From: JBAZWV01 sp041660225
GTDB taxonomy: Bacteria > Patescibacteriota > Patescibacteriia > 2-12-FULL-60-25
Assembly (NCBI GenBank): GCA_041660225.1
Contig: JBAZWV010000001.1
Span: 372,001-436,000 of the forward strand
Reading direction: 5' to 3'
Length of the DNA: 64,000 bases
In this document: positions 1 through 7,184 of the stretch, in pieces
How the letters are laid out: each line of letters opens with the position of its first letter
Position numbering within the stretch: the stretch's first letter is position 1
Notes under the pieces: model-generated
Databases searched by the model: none
The model's input: only the letters and a program-made list of their open reading frames with translations
Told to the model about the DNA's origin: nothing
Program-made: the position numbers and the translations under genes

Positions 1-204
1 TTGCGGGATCTTTTTAGATCCGAGCTTTTTCGAGAGCGCTTGCACGAGCGTTGTTTTCCCTGCGCCAAGAGGACCGGAAAGCGTGATGATGTCCCCCGGT
101 TTCACTTTGTCTGATAAATATTCCGCAACATCATTCCATGCCTCCGCCGTCGGGACACTGAAGCGAAAACAATCCTGCCCATGTGAAAGCGTAACGGTTC
201 TCAT
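1..204 (-). CDS. tsaE: TsaE, tRNA t6A biosynthesis ATPase (C-terminal part cut by window edge)
   Basis: TsaE is the small ATPase that helps TsaD/TsaB make N6-threonylcarbamoyladenosine at position 37 of ANN-decoding tRNAs. Only the first 68 codons lie in the window. They read from an ATG at 204 and include the Walker A loop GPLGAGKTT at about residues 46-54, preceded by the family-typical V-K-P-G-D-I-I-x-L-S-G stretch. The start lies 2 nt after the tsaD stop, so the two are translationally linked in a tsaD-tsaE operon reading left. The rest of the gene is outside the window, so the C-terminus cannot be judged. Confidence 0.9.
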   Translation of the reverse strand, partial: MRTVTLSHGQDCFRFSVPTAEAWNDVAEYLSDKVKPGDIITLSGPLGAGKTTLVQALSKKLGSKKIPQ

Positions 205-206
205 AT

Positions 207-1238
207 CTATAAATCCATTTCGGGATCGGCGTCGAGCTTCTTCCAATTATCTTTTTTCCCGCGCATGAGACTCCATGCGCCTGCTGCTGCGATCATCGCG
301 GCATTATCCGTGTGAAGTCCGCGTGCAGGTTCGAGAATCGGAATCTCATGACCAAATGTCTTCTTCATTCTCTCATGAAGTTCGCGATTCGCCGAGACGC
401 CGCCGACAATCGTGATCGCTTTCGGCTTCGCTTTCTTGATTGCCGCTGCGGTTTTCGAAATGAGAACGTCAACGATTGCGGCTTGGATGGAAGCTGCGAG
501 ATCTGCGATCACCTTTTTGTCCTTCCGTTTCTTTTCCGGCAACTCTTCCCACGTTCTTCGCACCGCGGACTTGAGACCGGAGAAGCTAAAGTCGAGTGAC
601 GGATCATGCATCATCGGACGAGGCAGATCGAACGCCTTTGGATCGCCTTTCTCCGCGAGTTTTGCGATCATCGGTCCGCCGGGATATTCCAGTCCCATCA
701 GTTTCGCCGTCTTATCAAACGCCTCCCCCGCCGCATCATCACGCGTGCGGCCGAGAACCTGATATTTTCCAAAATCCTTCATCAAAACAAGCTCTGTGTG
801 ACCACCGGAGACGAGCAATGTAAGAATCGGAAACTTCCAGCGCGTGCGGTTCTCTTCGACGAGCCATGCGGACGCCAAATGGCCTTCCAGATGGTTCACG
901 CCGACAACCGGCTTCCCGGTGACGAAGGCGAGCGTCCGTGCTGCTTCTACGCCGACACGAAGCGCCGTTGCGAGACCCGGACCCTTTGTGACCGCAATCG
1001 CATCAAACTTCTTTTCGTTGAGTGGAGTGCCAAGTGCACGATCCAAGAGCGCGACAAGCTCCGCGACATGGAGACGTGCGGCAACTTCTGGCACGACGCC
1101 ACCATAGATCGCATGAACCGCGATCTGCGAGGCTGTTTCGTGATGAAGAATCTTCACGCTTTTTGCCCCGACCTCAAGCAACGCCACCGACGTTTCGTCG
1201 CAGCTCGTCTCGATCCCCAACACTCGCAAACGTCGCAT
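207..1238 (-). CDS. tsaD: TsaD, tRNA N6-adenosine threonylcarbamoyltransferase
   Basis: Transfers the threonylcarbamoyl group to A37 of tRNAs reading ANN codons, working with TsaB and TsaE. The product is 343 residues, a normal length for the family. It opens with GIETSCDETS (8-17). The metal-binding pair H116 and H120 lies in NHLEGHL, and VSGGHTEL (143-150) belongs to the ASKHA nucleotide-binding fold. The reading frame stays open about 115 codons upstream, but that part has no family similarity. The ATG at 1238 gives the standard N-terminus, so it was chosen. It is the promoter-proximal gene of the tsaD-tsaE pair and diverges from a small cysteine-rich gene at 1318. Confidence 0.95.
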   Translation of the reverse strand: MRRLRVLGIETSCDETSVALLEVGAKSVKILHHETASQIAVHAIYGGVVPEVAARLHVAELVALLDRALGTPLNEKKFDAIAVTKGPGLATALRVGVEAARTLAFVTGKPVVGVNHLEGHLASAWLVEENRTRWKFPILTLLVSGGHTELVLMKDFGKYQVLGRTRDDAAGEAFDKTAKLMGLEYPGGPMIAKLAEKGDPKAFDLPRPMMHDPSLDFSFSGLKSAVRRTWEELPEKKRKDKKVIADLAASIQAAIVDVLISKTAAAIKKAKPKAITIVGGVSANRELHERMKKTFGHEIPILEPARGLHTDNAAMIAAAGAWSLMRGKKDNWKKLDADPEMDL

Positions 1239-1317
1239 ATCTCTGCGCACTCTAACCCACCTGAGCCTTTTTTTCCACCCGTGGATCATCTCACGTTTTC
1301 CACGTAGGATACCCGCA

Positions 1318-1545
1318 ATGAATCCTCTCCCCTCCGACTTCCGCGACCGCCCGCGTGTCCAACGGTGGTGGATCAACCTCCTCGTATTACTGCGGATCAA
1401 GGCCGTCAAAACGGAATGTTGCGAATCGTTTCGCAAAAAAGACTTTGCGTGCAAAGGATGCAGAACGCTGTACGACAAAGACTCGTCGAGTTGGGTGTAT
1501 CGATTTTTAGCGAGGCACGCGAAGTATCGGGAACCGAGGACATAA
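1318..1545 (+). CDS. Small basic protein with CC-x9-C-x2-C cysteine cluster
   Basis: A 75-residue basic protein of unknown function. Its second half has two adjacent cysteines followed nine residues later by CKGC, a spacing seen in many short uncharacterised bacterial proteins that probably bind zinc. Support for a real gene comes from its surroundings: a -10-like TAGGAT (1305-1310) ends 7 nt before the ATG, and an intrinsic terminator begins immediately after the TAA. No Shine-Dalgarno is visible, so the message may be leaderless. The N-terminal third (W-W-I-N-L-L-V-L-L) is mildly hydrophobic. It diverges from tsaD. No homologue is recognised by name, and a chance ORF is not excluded. Confidence 0.5.
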   Translation: MNPLPSDFRDRPRVQRWWINLLVLLRIKAVKTECCESFRKKDFACKGCRTLYDKDSSSWVYRFLARHAKYREPRT

Positions 1546-1572
1546 TAAAAAACACCCCGATGGGTGTCTTTT
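1546..1572. terminator. Intrinsic terminator
   Basis: ACACCC-CGAT-GGGTGT stem with A-rich and T-rich flanks. It follows the 1318-1545 ORF at once. It would also work on the minus strand, as expected if a tRNA 3' end once sat at 1576. Confidence 0.7.
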
Positions 1573-1575
1573 GTA

Positions 1576-1583
1576 TGGTAGCC
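1576..1583. repeat. Candidate left attachment site (TGGTAGCC direct repeat)
   Basis: TGGTAGCC here repeats exactly the CCA-end octamer of tRNA-Glu at 5298-5305. Each copy lies just right of a terminator hairpin. This arrangement is what tRNA-targeted integration leaves: an element between two copies of the tRNA 3' end. The match is only 8 bp, and flanking similarity is weak, so this is suggestive only. The stretch from 1584 to 1789 holds no gene I can support. Confidence 0.35.
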
Positions 1584-1789
1584 CAAGTGGGAGCCCGTCG
1601 GGAAGAAATCATTATCGAACTAAAGGCTTGGAGCGCTTTCGTAAAAACGCAGGAGAGAACACCCGTTCTAACGTAAGCACAAACTTTGGTACCGAAACCA
1701 ACTACCAAGTATGAATGGAATCTACAAATAAGACAGCGACAAATTATGCATTTTACTTACCCGCAAGATATACTCCATTCCGTTCTCCT

Positions 1790-3004
1790 ATGCGCAGTCT
1801 AATCTCTCTTTTTACTGGTGCAGGTGGGCTCGATCTCGGTTTAGAGAGTGCCGGTTTTGATGTACGCCTTTGTGTAGAGAACGATCTCAATTGCCAAACC
1901 ACACTTCAAAAAAACCGCCCCGAGTGGCGGCTGGCAAGCCCCGGAGATATTTTTAAATTGAAGCCTCTCGACATTCTCAAGCAAGCGAACATTCAACCCG
2001 GAGAACTCGATCTGCTGGCGGGAGGACCACCGTGTCAACCATTTTCAAAAGCATCCTATTGGCATCGTGGCGATTCTCTTAGACTGCAAGACCCTCGTGC
2101 TAAAACGCTGCAGTCCTATATGAAAATTGTCGAAGAACTGCTTCCACGAGCGATTCTTCTAGAAAACGTGGAGGGTATACGTTTTTCAAATAAGGATGAG
2201 GGATTGCAACTTCTCCTGGCCCATTTCAAACGAATCAATCGTAAACATGGCACCAAATATAACCCGATCGTACTCGCAGTAAACACAGCTGATTATGGAG
2301 TACCGCAACTTCGACGGCGCGTACTACTTGTAGCCGCGCGTGATGGATCAAGTATCGAACTCCCCGTTCCTACACATGGTCCTGAAAGAAAGTTTTCGTA
2401 CATGACCGCCTGGGACGCCATTGGAGACCTGGATAATGATGATCTGTCGCCGGAACTCGAGCTTCGTGGAAGATGGAGGGAAATGCTGCCTAGTATTCCG
2501 GAGGGTTGTAATTATCTATGGCACACTAATCGTGGAGGCGGTCGACCTCTTTTTGGTTTTAGAAGCCGCTATTGGTCTTTCTTATTAAAATTGGCAAAAA
2601 ATAAACCTTCTTGGACAATTCAAGCCAGCCCAGGACCATCAACAGGACCCTTTCATTGGAAGAACCGCCTGCTGTCGACGAGGGAACTCGCTCGCCTTCA
2701 AACTTTTCCTGATCAGTACTTTATCACCGGGAGTCAAAGAGAGGCCCATCGTCAGATTGGGAATGCAGTACCGCCTCTGATCGGTGAATTTATTGGTCAG
2801 GAAATTGCCGTGCAGATTTTTGGAGACACACGTACTCATGCTCCATTAAAATTTTCTATAAAACGGAAACGAATTTGTCCTGAACCAGAATCTATAAGTC
2901 GGGTTCCAAAAAAATATGCTTCGTATATAGGTGATCACCCTGCGCATCCCGGAGAAGGAAAGGGGCCTGGAGCTATTTCTAGAATACTTGTAGAAACTCG
3001 ATAA
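1790..3004 (+). CDS. DNA (cytosine-5) methyltransferase (Dcm family)
   Basis: Methylates cytosine C5 in a specific DNA sequence using S-adenosylmethionine. The target is unknown. The 404-residue product has the motifs in order: I (FTGAGGLDLG, 8-17), IV with catalytic Cys82 (GGPPCQPFS), VI (LLENVEGI), VIII (QLRRRVLL), then a target-recognition region and the C-terminal motifs IX-X (TRELARLQTFPD, IGNAVPP). An in-frame ATG at 1715 would add 25 residues with no family match, so 1790 was chosen; neither start has a clear ribosome site. It is the first gene of a three-gene AT-rich cassette with the ParB-like and nuclease-like genes, 20 nt upstream of the next. Its composition differs from the flanking genes, which suggests transfer. 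Confidence 0.93.
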   Translation: MRSLISLFTGAGGLDLGLESAGFDVRLCVENDLNCQTTLQKNRPEWRLASPGDIFKLKPLDILKQANIQPGELDLLAGGPPCQPFSKASYWHRGDSLRLQDPRAKTLQSYMKIVEELLPRAILLENVEGIRFSNKDEGLQLLLAHFKRINRKHGTKYNPIVLAVNTADYGVPQLRRRVLLVAARDGSSIELPVPTHGPERKFSYMTAWDAIGDLDNDDLSPELELRGRWREMLPSIPEGCNYLWHTNRGGGRPLFGFRSRYWSFLLKLAKNKPSWTIQASPGPSTGPFHWKNRLLSTRELARLQTFPDQYFITGSQREAHRQIGNAVPPLIGEFIGQEIAVQIFGDTRTHAPLKFSIKRKRICPEPESISRVPKKYASYIGDHPAHPGEGKGPGAISRILVETR

Positions 3005-3024
3005 GACCGCTAGCATTCAAATTC

Positions 3025-4074
3025 ATGGCTAAAAAATTCGCGCATCCGATTGAGATAAAAATAGAGAAACTTCTCTTGGATCCAAAAAATCCTCGAATTC
3101 CAGAAGATAAGCAGGCGTTGTCTCAAGAAGAGCTGACGCTTTTTGTTGCAGAAACATACAATTCGGTTGCAATCGCACAATCAATAGCTTCTCACCAATA
3201 CTTTCCTTCGGAACCTCTTATCGCGATGCCTCTCAAGGGGCAAAAGGGATACTTAGTAGTACTGGAGGGGAACCGAAGATTAGCGGCCCTTAAACTGCTC
3301 AATGAACCTTCATTAAAGGCTAGACTTTCAAATAAGGCGGAGTGGAATGCAATCAATACTAATAAAATCCCCGACCAAGTCCCGGTTCTTATAGTTAAGT
3401 CACGAAGAGAAGTTGCTCCAATAATCGGTTATCGACATATCTCAGGTATTCAGCCCTGGGATTCTTACTCGAAAGCTCGCTATATCGCAGCGCAAATAGA
3501 AGGGGGTCTCAGCTTTGACGCAACCGCAATTGAAGTAGGAGAAAAAAAATCAGAAGTCCGTTCAAACTATCGTAACTACCAGATTGCTGAACAGGCTTTA
3601 AAGTCGGGGATCGATCCTGAAACATCCAATGAATTGATAAATAATTTTGGGGTTTTCACACGTGCGATGCAATCTAAGGACCTGAGAGACTTCATTGGAG
3701 CTCCAGCACCGGACGCCGTTTCCACAAAAAAGCTACCTATTCCCGCAAAAAAGAAAGACGCTCTCAAGGAGTTGGTGAGCTTTCTTTTTGGACCAACGGC
3801 AGTTCTAGGGGAAAGTCGCGACATTACGAAATTAGGAAAAGTAATCTCTTCTCCGGAGGGCTTAGACGCCTTGAGAAAAGAACGTAATCTTGAGCTAGCG
3901 CATGTCGCATCTGGTGGGTTACTCGATACACTCCTCGCCCGGCTAAACAGCTCCGCCAGTACTTTAAGAGCAGCGAAAAAAGACATAGTAACGTATAAAA
4001 ATAATACGGACGTAAAGAGACTGCTAGAGGAGTGCAGAGAAGCACTGGATGATCTTGAAGAGCTTAGAAAATAA
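3025..4074 (+). CDS. ParB/Srx-fold protein of a methyltransferase-linked cassette
   Basis: A 349-residue protein whose first third looks like a ParB/sulfiredoxin-fold domain. It begins with I-E-K-L-L-L-D-P-x-N-P-R (13-24), and the box VVLEGNRRLAALKLL (78-92) carries the E-G-N-R-R signature that binds or hydrolyses nucleotides in this superfamily. The rest is helical and charged, with no recognised ParB helix-turn-helix. No parA is nearby, so plasmid or chromosome partition is unlikely. Such domains also occur in DNA-modification and defence operons, which fits its place between a cytosine methyltransferase and a PD-(D/E)XK-like gene. A role in target sensing or nicking is inference. Confidence 0.75.
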   Translation: MAKKFAHPIEIKIEKLLLDPKNPRIPEDKQALSQEELTLFVAETYNSVAIAQSIASHQYFPSEPLIAMPLKGQKGYLVVLEGNRRLAALKLLNEPSLKARLSNKAEWNAINTNKIPDQVPVLIVKSRREVAPIIGYRHISGIQPWDSYSKARYIAAQIEGGLSFDATAIEVGEKKSEVRSNYRNYQIAEQALKSGIDPETSNELINNFGVFTRAMQSKDLRDFIGAPAPDAVSTKKLPIPAKKKDALKELVSFLFGPTAVLGESRDITKLGKVISSPEGLDALRKERNLELAHVASGGLLDTLLARLNSSASTLRAAKKDIVTYKNNTDVKRLLEECREALDDLEELRK

Positions 4075-4075
4075 T

Positions 4076-4960
4076 ATGGCCTTCCGACTTGAGCTTCCAG
4101 ATATGGACGATCCATATGCAATGGCTGATTGGCTTGAGATAGTCATGTTTCTTACGAAGCTTCAACAGACTTCTCGAGCTCAACTAATAGACAGAATGAT
4201 CGCCGAGAACGGCTCAACCTCACAAGAACTAGAAGTTCCAATGGGTCTCTTATTTCAAGAGATTGGTCGCCGTCGGCGAATAGCAGGAAGGGCCTATCCT
4301 CTTGAGGTTGATAACACTCTTATAAAGATTGATCCTGATTCTAATTCGGAATTTTATAAATTCCTGCTGCTCATTTCTCTGGAAAAGAGTCCGCTACGGA
4401 AGGGAAAACGATACAAGGAGATAGATGAAATCTTCGATAAAGTAGTGTGTGCGGCGGCCATCAACTATCTAGGAGAAGGAGCTAAAGCAATACGATTTGG
4501 ATCTCCCCCATCCGATGGACGTCCCACAGATTTCCGAAAAGCTGTAGAGTGGCTTTCAGAAAAAACAGGTGTACCGCTTGGGAGTGGTTCGTTCTCTCCA
4601 AAAAATAAAGACGGTGGGGTTGATGTAGTTGCATGGAAACCTTTCGCAGATCATAAAACGGGTTTCATACTCACCCTCATTCAATGCACAGTGCAACTGA
4701 ACTGGTTCCCAAAAGGAAAAGATATAGTGGATCATGTTTGGTTGGCAAAACTCGATACCGGTCGCCCTATCATCACCTCCCTAGCCATTCCCTTTGTAAT
4801 CCATAAAAATTATGAAAAATGGGATGACTTGCGCAGGACAGTCAATGTTATTTTTGATCGGCTACGCTTAGCTCAAGTGCTTGCTCATTGTGATTATTCC
4901 GCGTTCACTAAAATGGTCAGGTGGAATTATAAGGAAATGAAAAAATTTTCCCTTTCCTAA
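4076..4960 (+). CDS. Putative PD-(D/E)XK-type restriction endonuclease
   Basis: A 294-residue protein starting 1 nt after the ParB-like stop. An in-frame ATG at 4049 inside the upstream gene is less likely. The clearest feature is a nuclease-like core: K-D-G-G-V-D-V-V-A-W-K (178-188), then a strand I-L-T-L-I-Q-C (198-204) and a W-F-P-K-G-K turn. This matches the D...(E/Q)xK layout of many restriction-like nucleases, with Gln at the third position. The N-terminal 130 residues are helical with no recognised domain. Next to a cytosine methyltransferase, the simplest role is the cutting partner of a type II-like system. Catalysis is inferred, not shown. Confidence 0.6.
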   Translation: MAFRLELPDMDDPYAMADWLEIVMFLTKLQQTSRAQLIDRMIAENGSTSQELEVPMGLLFQEIGRRRRIAGRAYPLEVDNTLIKIDPDSNSEFYKFLLLISLEKSPLRKGKRYKEIDEIFDKVVCAAAINYLGEGAKAIRFGSPPSDGRPTDFRKAVEWLSEKTGVPLGSGSFSPKNKDGGVDVVAWKPFADHKTGFILTLIQCTVQLNWFPKGKDIVDHVWLAKLDTGRPIITSLAIPFVIHKNYEKWDDLRRTVNVIFDRLRLAQVLAHCDYSAFTKMVRWNYKEMKKFSLS

Positions 4961-4981
4961 AAAATACCTCCCTACCAATAG

Positions 4982-5272
4982 CGTTATGGAACGCTCTCCA
5001 ACAAGCTAACCAACCGGAAGTATTTCGATGGGGGTTCAACAAAAATAGTTTCGGAACCCGATCCTCGTATGGCCTCCGTTAACTTAATAACCTCTGATAA
5101 GTCTATTTCGGAATATTGTTTTGACTTTATTCGCAGTGCTTCGCGAGAATGGTTGGAATCCAGTTACACTCAACGTTTAGAGCTTCAGAAGCTAATCTTC
5201 GAAAAACCTATTCCTTTCGATGGGGAGAAATTTGGAACCCCCGAATTGTCGCTAATCTATGGTACGAAAAAG
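4982..5272 (+). pseudogene. Decayed C-terminal tail of a serine recombinase
   Basis: An open stretch without a proper start whose translation ends like many serine site-specific recombinases: S-R-E-W-L-E ... LQKLIFEKPIPFDGEKFGTPE, then a short tail. The catalytic N-terminal domain is missing and an in-frame stop lies just upstream at 4979, so this is a remnant. The next ATG (5069) would give only the last 65-70 residues. It ends at the terminator of tRNA-Glu. The natural reading is that a recombinase once moved the neighbouring methyltransferase cassette. The family assignment rests on the tail alone and is moderate. Confidence 0.55.
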
Positions 5273-5291
5273 GCCCCCGTTGGGGAGCCTT
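5265..5291 (-). terminator. Terminator of tRNA-Glu
   Basis: On the minus strand, AAGGC(T)CCCC-AACG-GGGGCCTT followed by TTTTC, starting 7 nt after the tRNA CCA end. Confidence 0.75.
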
Positions 5292-5297
5292 CTAATT

Positions 5298-5372
5298 TGG
5301 TAGCCTCTAGGGGAATTGAACCCCTGTTAACGGCTTGAAAAGCCGCTGTCCTAACCATTAGACGAAGAGGCC
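5298..5372 (-). tRNA. tRNA-Glu (anticodon TTC)
   Basis: 75 nt including an encoded CCA. The acceptor GGCCTCT/AGAGGCT closes with one G-T at the first pair. The anticodon loop TTTTCAA gives TTC, and the T-arm is AGGGG/CCCCT. The neighbouring AT-rich island abuts its 3' end, and the octamer TGGTAGCC (minus strand GGCTACCA) recurs at the far end of that island. Confidence 0.95.
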
Positions 5373-5383
5373 TCGCGCCGAGG

Positions 5384-5412
5384 AGAGTAGCCGTTTTTTC
5401 GAGGTACGTCAA
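5384..5412 (-). promoter_or_regulatory. Promoter of tRNA-Glu
   Basis: TTGACG, 17-nt spacer, TACTCT on the minus strand. The -10 box lies 11 nt before the tRNA 5' end. Confidence 0.75.
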
Positions 5413-5431
5413 GATTCGCGTCGCCCTCCCC

Positions 5432-5460
5432 TTGGCGGATAGGGAGAGGCAAGATAGGAT
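5432..5460 (+). promoter_or_regulatory. Promoter of purH
   Basis: TTGGCG, 17-nt spacer, TAGGAT. It leaves a leader of about 40 nt that contains the AAGGAG ribosome site (about 5495-5500) of purH. Confidence 0.65.
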
Positions 5461-5506
5461 TCGCCGGTCATCCATTTTGGATGTGCCCTTTCACAAGGAG
5501 TCTCAC

Positions 5507-7078
5507 ATGTCTCGTCGTCCCATTGCGCTCCTGTCCGTCTATAACAAGGACGGCATCATCGAGTTCGCGACTGAGCTCATTGCCCTGGGTTACGATCTCA
5601 TCTCGTCTGGCGGAACGGCACGCGCCCTCACCGAAGCAGAATTGCCAGTGAAAGACGTCGCCGAGATCTCCGGCCTTGCGGCCTGCCTCGGACATCGCGT
5701 CGTCACGCTCGTGCCGCACATCCACGGCGGCCTCCTCGCCCTCGAATCCATGCTCGAAGAGTTGGAGCAGCTGGGATATCCCTGGATCGATCTCGTCTGC
5801 GTGGATCTCTATCCGCTCAAAGCAGAGATTGAGAATCCCGAAGCGACACGCGAGTCCGTCATCGAAAAAACCGACATCGGCGGACCCACGATGGTTCGAT
5901 CGGGAGCCAAAGGTCGCCGTATCGTAATCTGCGATCCCAAAGATCGAATGCCCGTCATCGGCTGGCTTAAAGAAGGCAAGCCGAATGAGAAAGAGTACGT
6001 GAACGCTCTGGCCGCCAAAGCCGATGGCATCATTGCCGAATATTGCCTCTCCTCCGCCCGCTATCACAGTGCGGGCAAGATCGACGGCATGATCGGCACG
6101 CAAGTCGCTGTGTGCAAGTACGGCGAGAATGCGTGGCAGACCCCGGCCGGACTCTACTCGACCGGTTCGGATGATCCGCTTGCGCTCGACAAATTCGAGA
6201 TCGTAGCGGGACAGCCGCCCAGCTTCAACAACTTCCGCGACATCGATCGGATGCTCCAGACGGCGACGCACCTCACTGCAGCCTTTTCGGGCTTGGATCT
6301 TGCCATCGCGGTGAAACATGGAAATTCCTGTGGCGCCTCGTTCAGACACAAAGGTTTGGACTGCGAAAATATCCTGCGAGACACCATTGATGGAGACAAA
6401 CGAGCCATCTTCGGCGGTCTCATGCTCACGACGTTCGAAATCGATGAGCTTCGTGCGGACATCATCCTGACGCACGGCATGACAGAAAGTCGACGCCTGC
6501 TTGATGGCATCGTCGCCCCCTCCTTCACGTCCGAGGCAATCAAGATGCTGCAACGAAAAGGAGACAAGTGTCGCTTTCTCGCAAACCCTGCCCTCGCATC
6601 GCTTGGCCCGGACAGCCTCGATACGACGCGGCAGCTACGCCAGGTGCGAGGAGGATTTCTTGCCCAGCCGAACTACACACAGGTTCCCGACTGGGGAACG
6701 CTACATGATCCCAATCACGAGAGCCTCTGTCTTGCATGGGCCATCGGCTCCACCTCGAACTCGAATACGATCACGCTCGTGAAAAACGGGATGCTGATCG
6801 GCAATGGCGTAGGTCAGCAGGATCGCGTCGGATGTTGTGAACTCGCGCTCAAACGTGCTCGTGATGCCGGTCATGACCCCAGGGATTCGGTCGCCTACAG
6901 CGACAGCTTCTTCCCCTTTCCTGATGGACCGAAGGTTCTCATTGAGGCAGGCATCAAAGCGATCCTCACAACCTCCGGATCCGTAAACGACGAAAAGACC
7001 CGGAAGGTCTGCGGAGACGCGGGCGTTGCCCTCTACACGCTCCCCGACGCCGAAGCGCGCGGCTTCTTCGGCCACTAG
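5507..7078 (+). CDS. purH: PurH, AICAR transformylase / IMP cyclohydrolase
   Basis: Bifunctional enzyme for the last two steps of IMP synthesis: formylation of AICAR, then ring closure. 523 residues. The N-terminal MGS-like cyclohydrolase domain shows LISSGGTA at about 34-41. The transformylase half carries KHGNSCG (270-276), where the catalytic Lys-His pair is kept but the usual N-P-C-G reads N-S-C-G. The substrate loop is KYGENAWQ (about 204-211) rather than the common R-Y-G-E-N-P-H-Q. The start is fixed by AAGGAG 6 nt upstream; an earlier in-frame start at 5432 lies inside the promoter. No other purine gene is nearby. A terminator follows directly. Confidence 0.92.
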   Translation: MSRRPIALLSVYNKDGIIEFATELIALGYDLISSGGTARALTEAELPVKDVAEISGLAACLGHRVVTLVPHIHGGLLALESMLEELEQLGYPWIDLVCVDLYPLKAEIENPEATRESVIEKTDIGGPTMVRSGAKGRRIVICDPKDRMPVIGWLKEGKPNEKEYVNALAAKADGIIAEYCLSSARYHSAGKIDGMIGTQVAVCKYGENAWQTPAGLYSTGSDDPLALDKFEIVAGQPPSFNNFRDIDRMLQTATHLTAAFSGLDLAIAVKHGNSCGASFRHKGLDCENILRDTIDGDKRAIFGGLMLTTFEIDELRADIILTHGMTESRRLLDGIVAPSFTSEAIKMLQRKGDKCRFLANPALASLGPDSLDTTRQLRQVRGGFLAQPNYTQVPDWGTLHDPNHESLCLAWAIGSTSNSNTITLVKNGMLIGNGVGQQDRVGCCELALKRARDAGHDPRDSVAYSDSFFPFPDGPKVLIEAGIKAILTTSGSVNDEKTRKVCGDAGVALYTLPDAEARGFFGH

Positions 7079-7085
7079 AACACCT

Positions 7086-7115
7086 CCCTGTTTCATCTGG
7101 AACAGGGATTTTTAT
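7086..7115 (+). terminator. Terminator of purH
   Basis: CCCTGTT-loop-AACAGGG followed by ATTTTTAT. Confidence 0.8.
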
Positions 7116-7131
7116 ATCCAAGCTCGAACCC

Positions 7132-7160
7132 TTGCCGCATCGGGTTATCCCTGCTAGTCT
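7132..7160 (+). promoter_or_regulatory. Promoter of pyrF
   Basis: TTGCCG, 17-nt spacer, TAGTCT. A short leader with AGGAGGT precedes the GTG start. Confidence 0.7.
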
Positions 7161-7184
7161 CCGCGAGTCATCTAGGAGGTTCCT

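Noticed and set aside
1715..1789. Upstream ATG for the cytosine methyltransferase
   Set aside because: The added 25 residues have no similarity to the family, and motif I normally starts within 10 residues of the N-terminus. Kept only as an alternative.
3025..4074. Chromosome or plasmid partition by the ParB-like protein
   Set aside because: No ParA gene, no parS-like repeats seen and no ParB helix-turn-helix region. The gene is linked to a methyltransferase instead.
5468..6553. 361-residue minus-strand ORF opposite purH
   Set aside because: Antisense shadow without start signals or motif; purH is unambiguous on the other strand.
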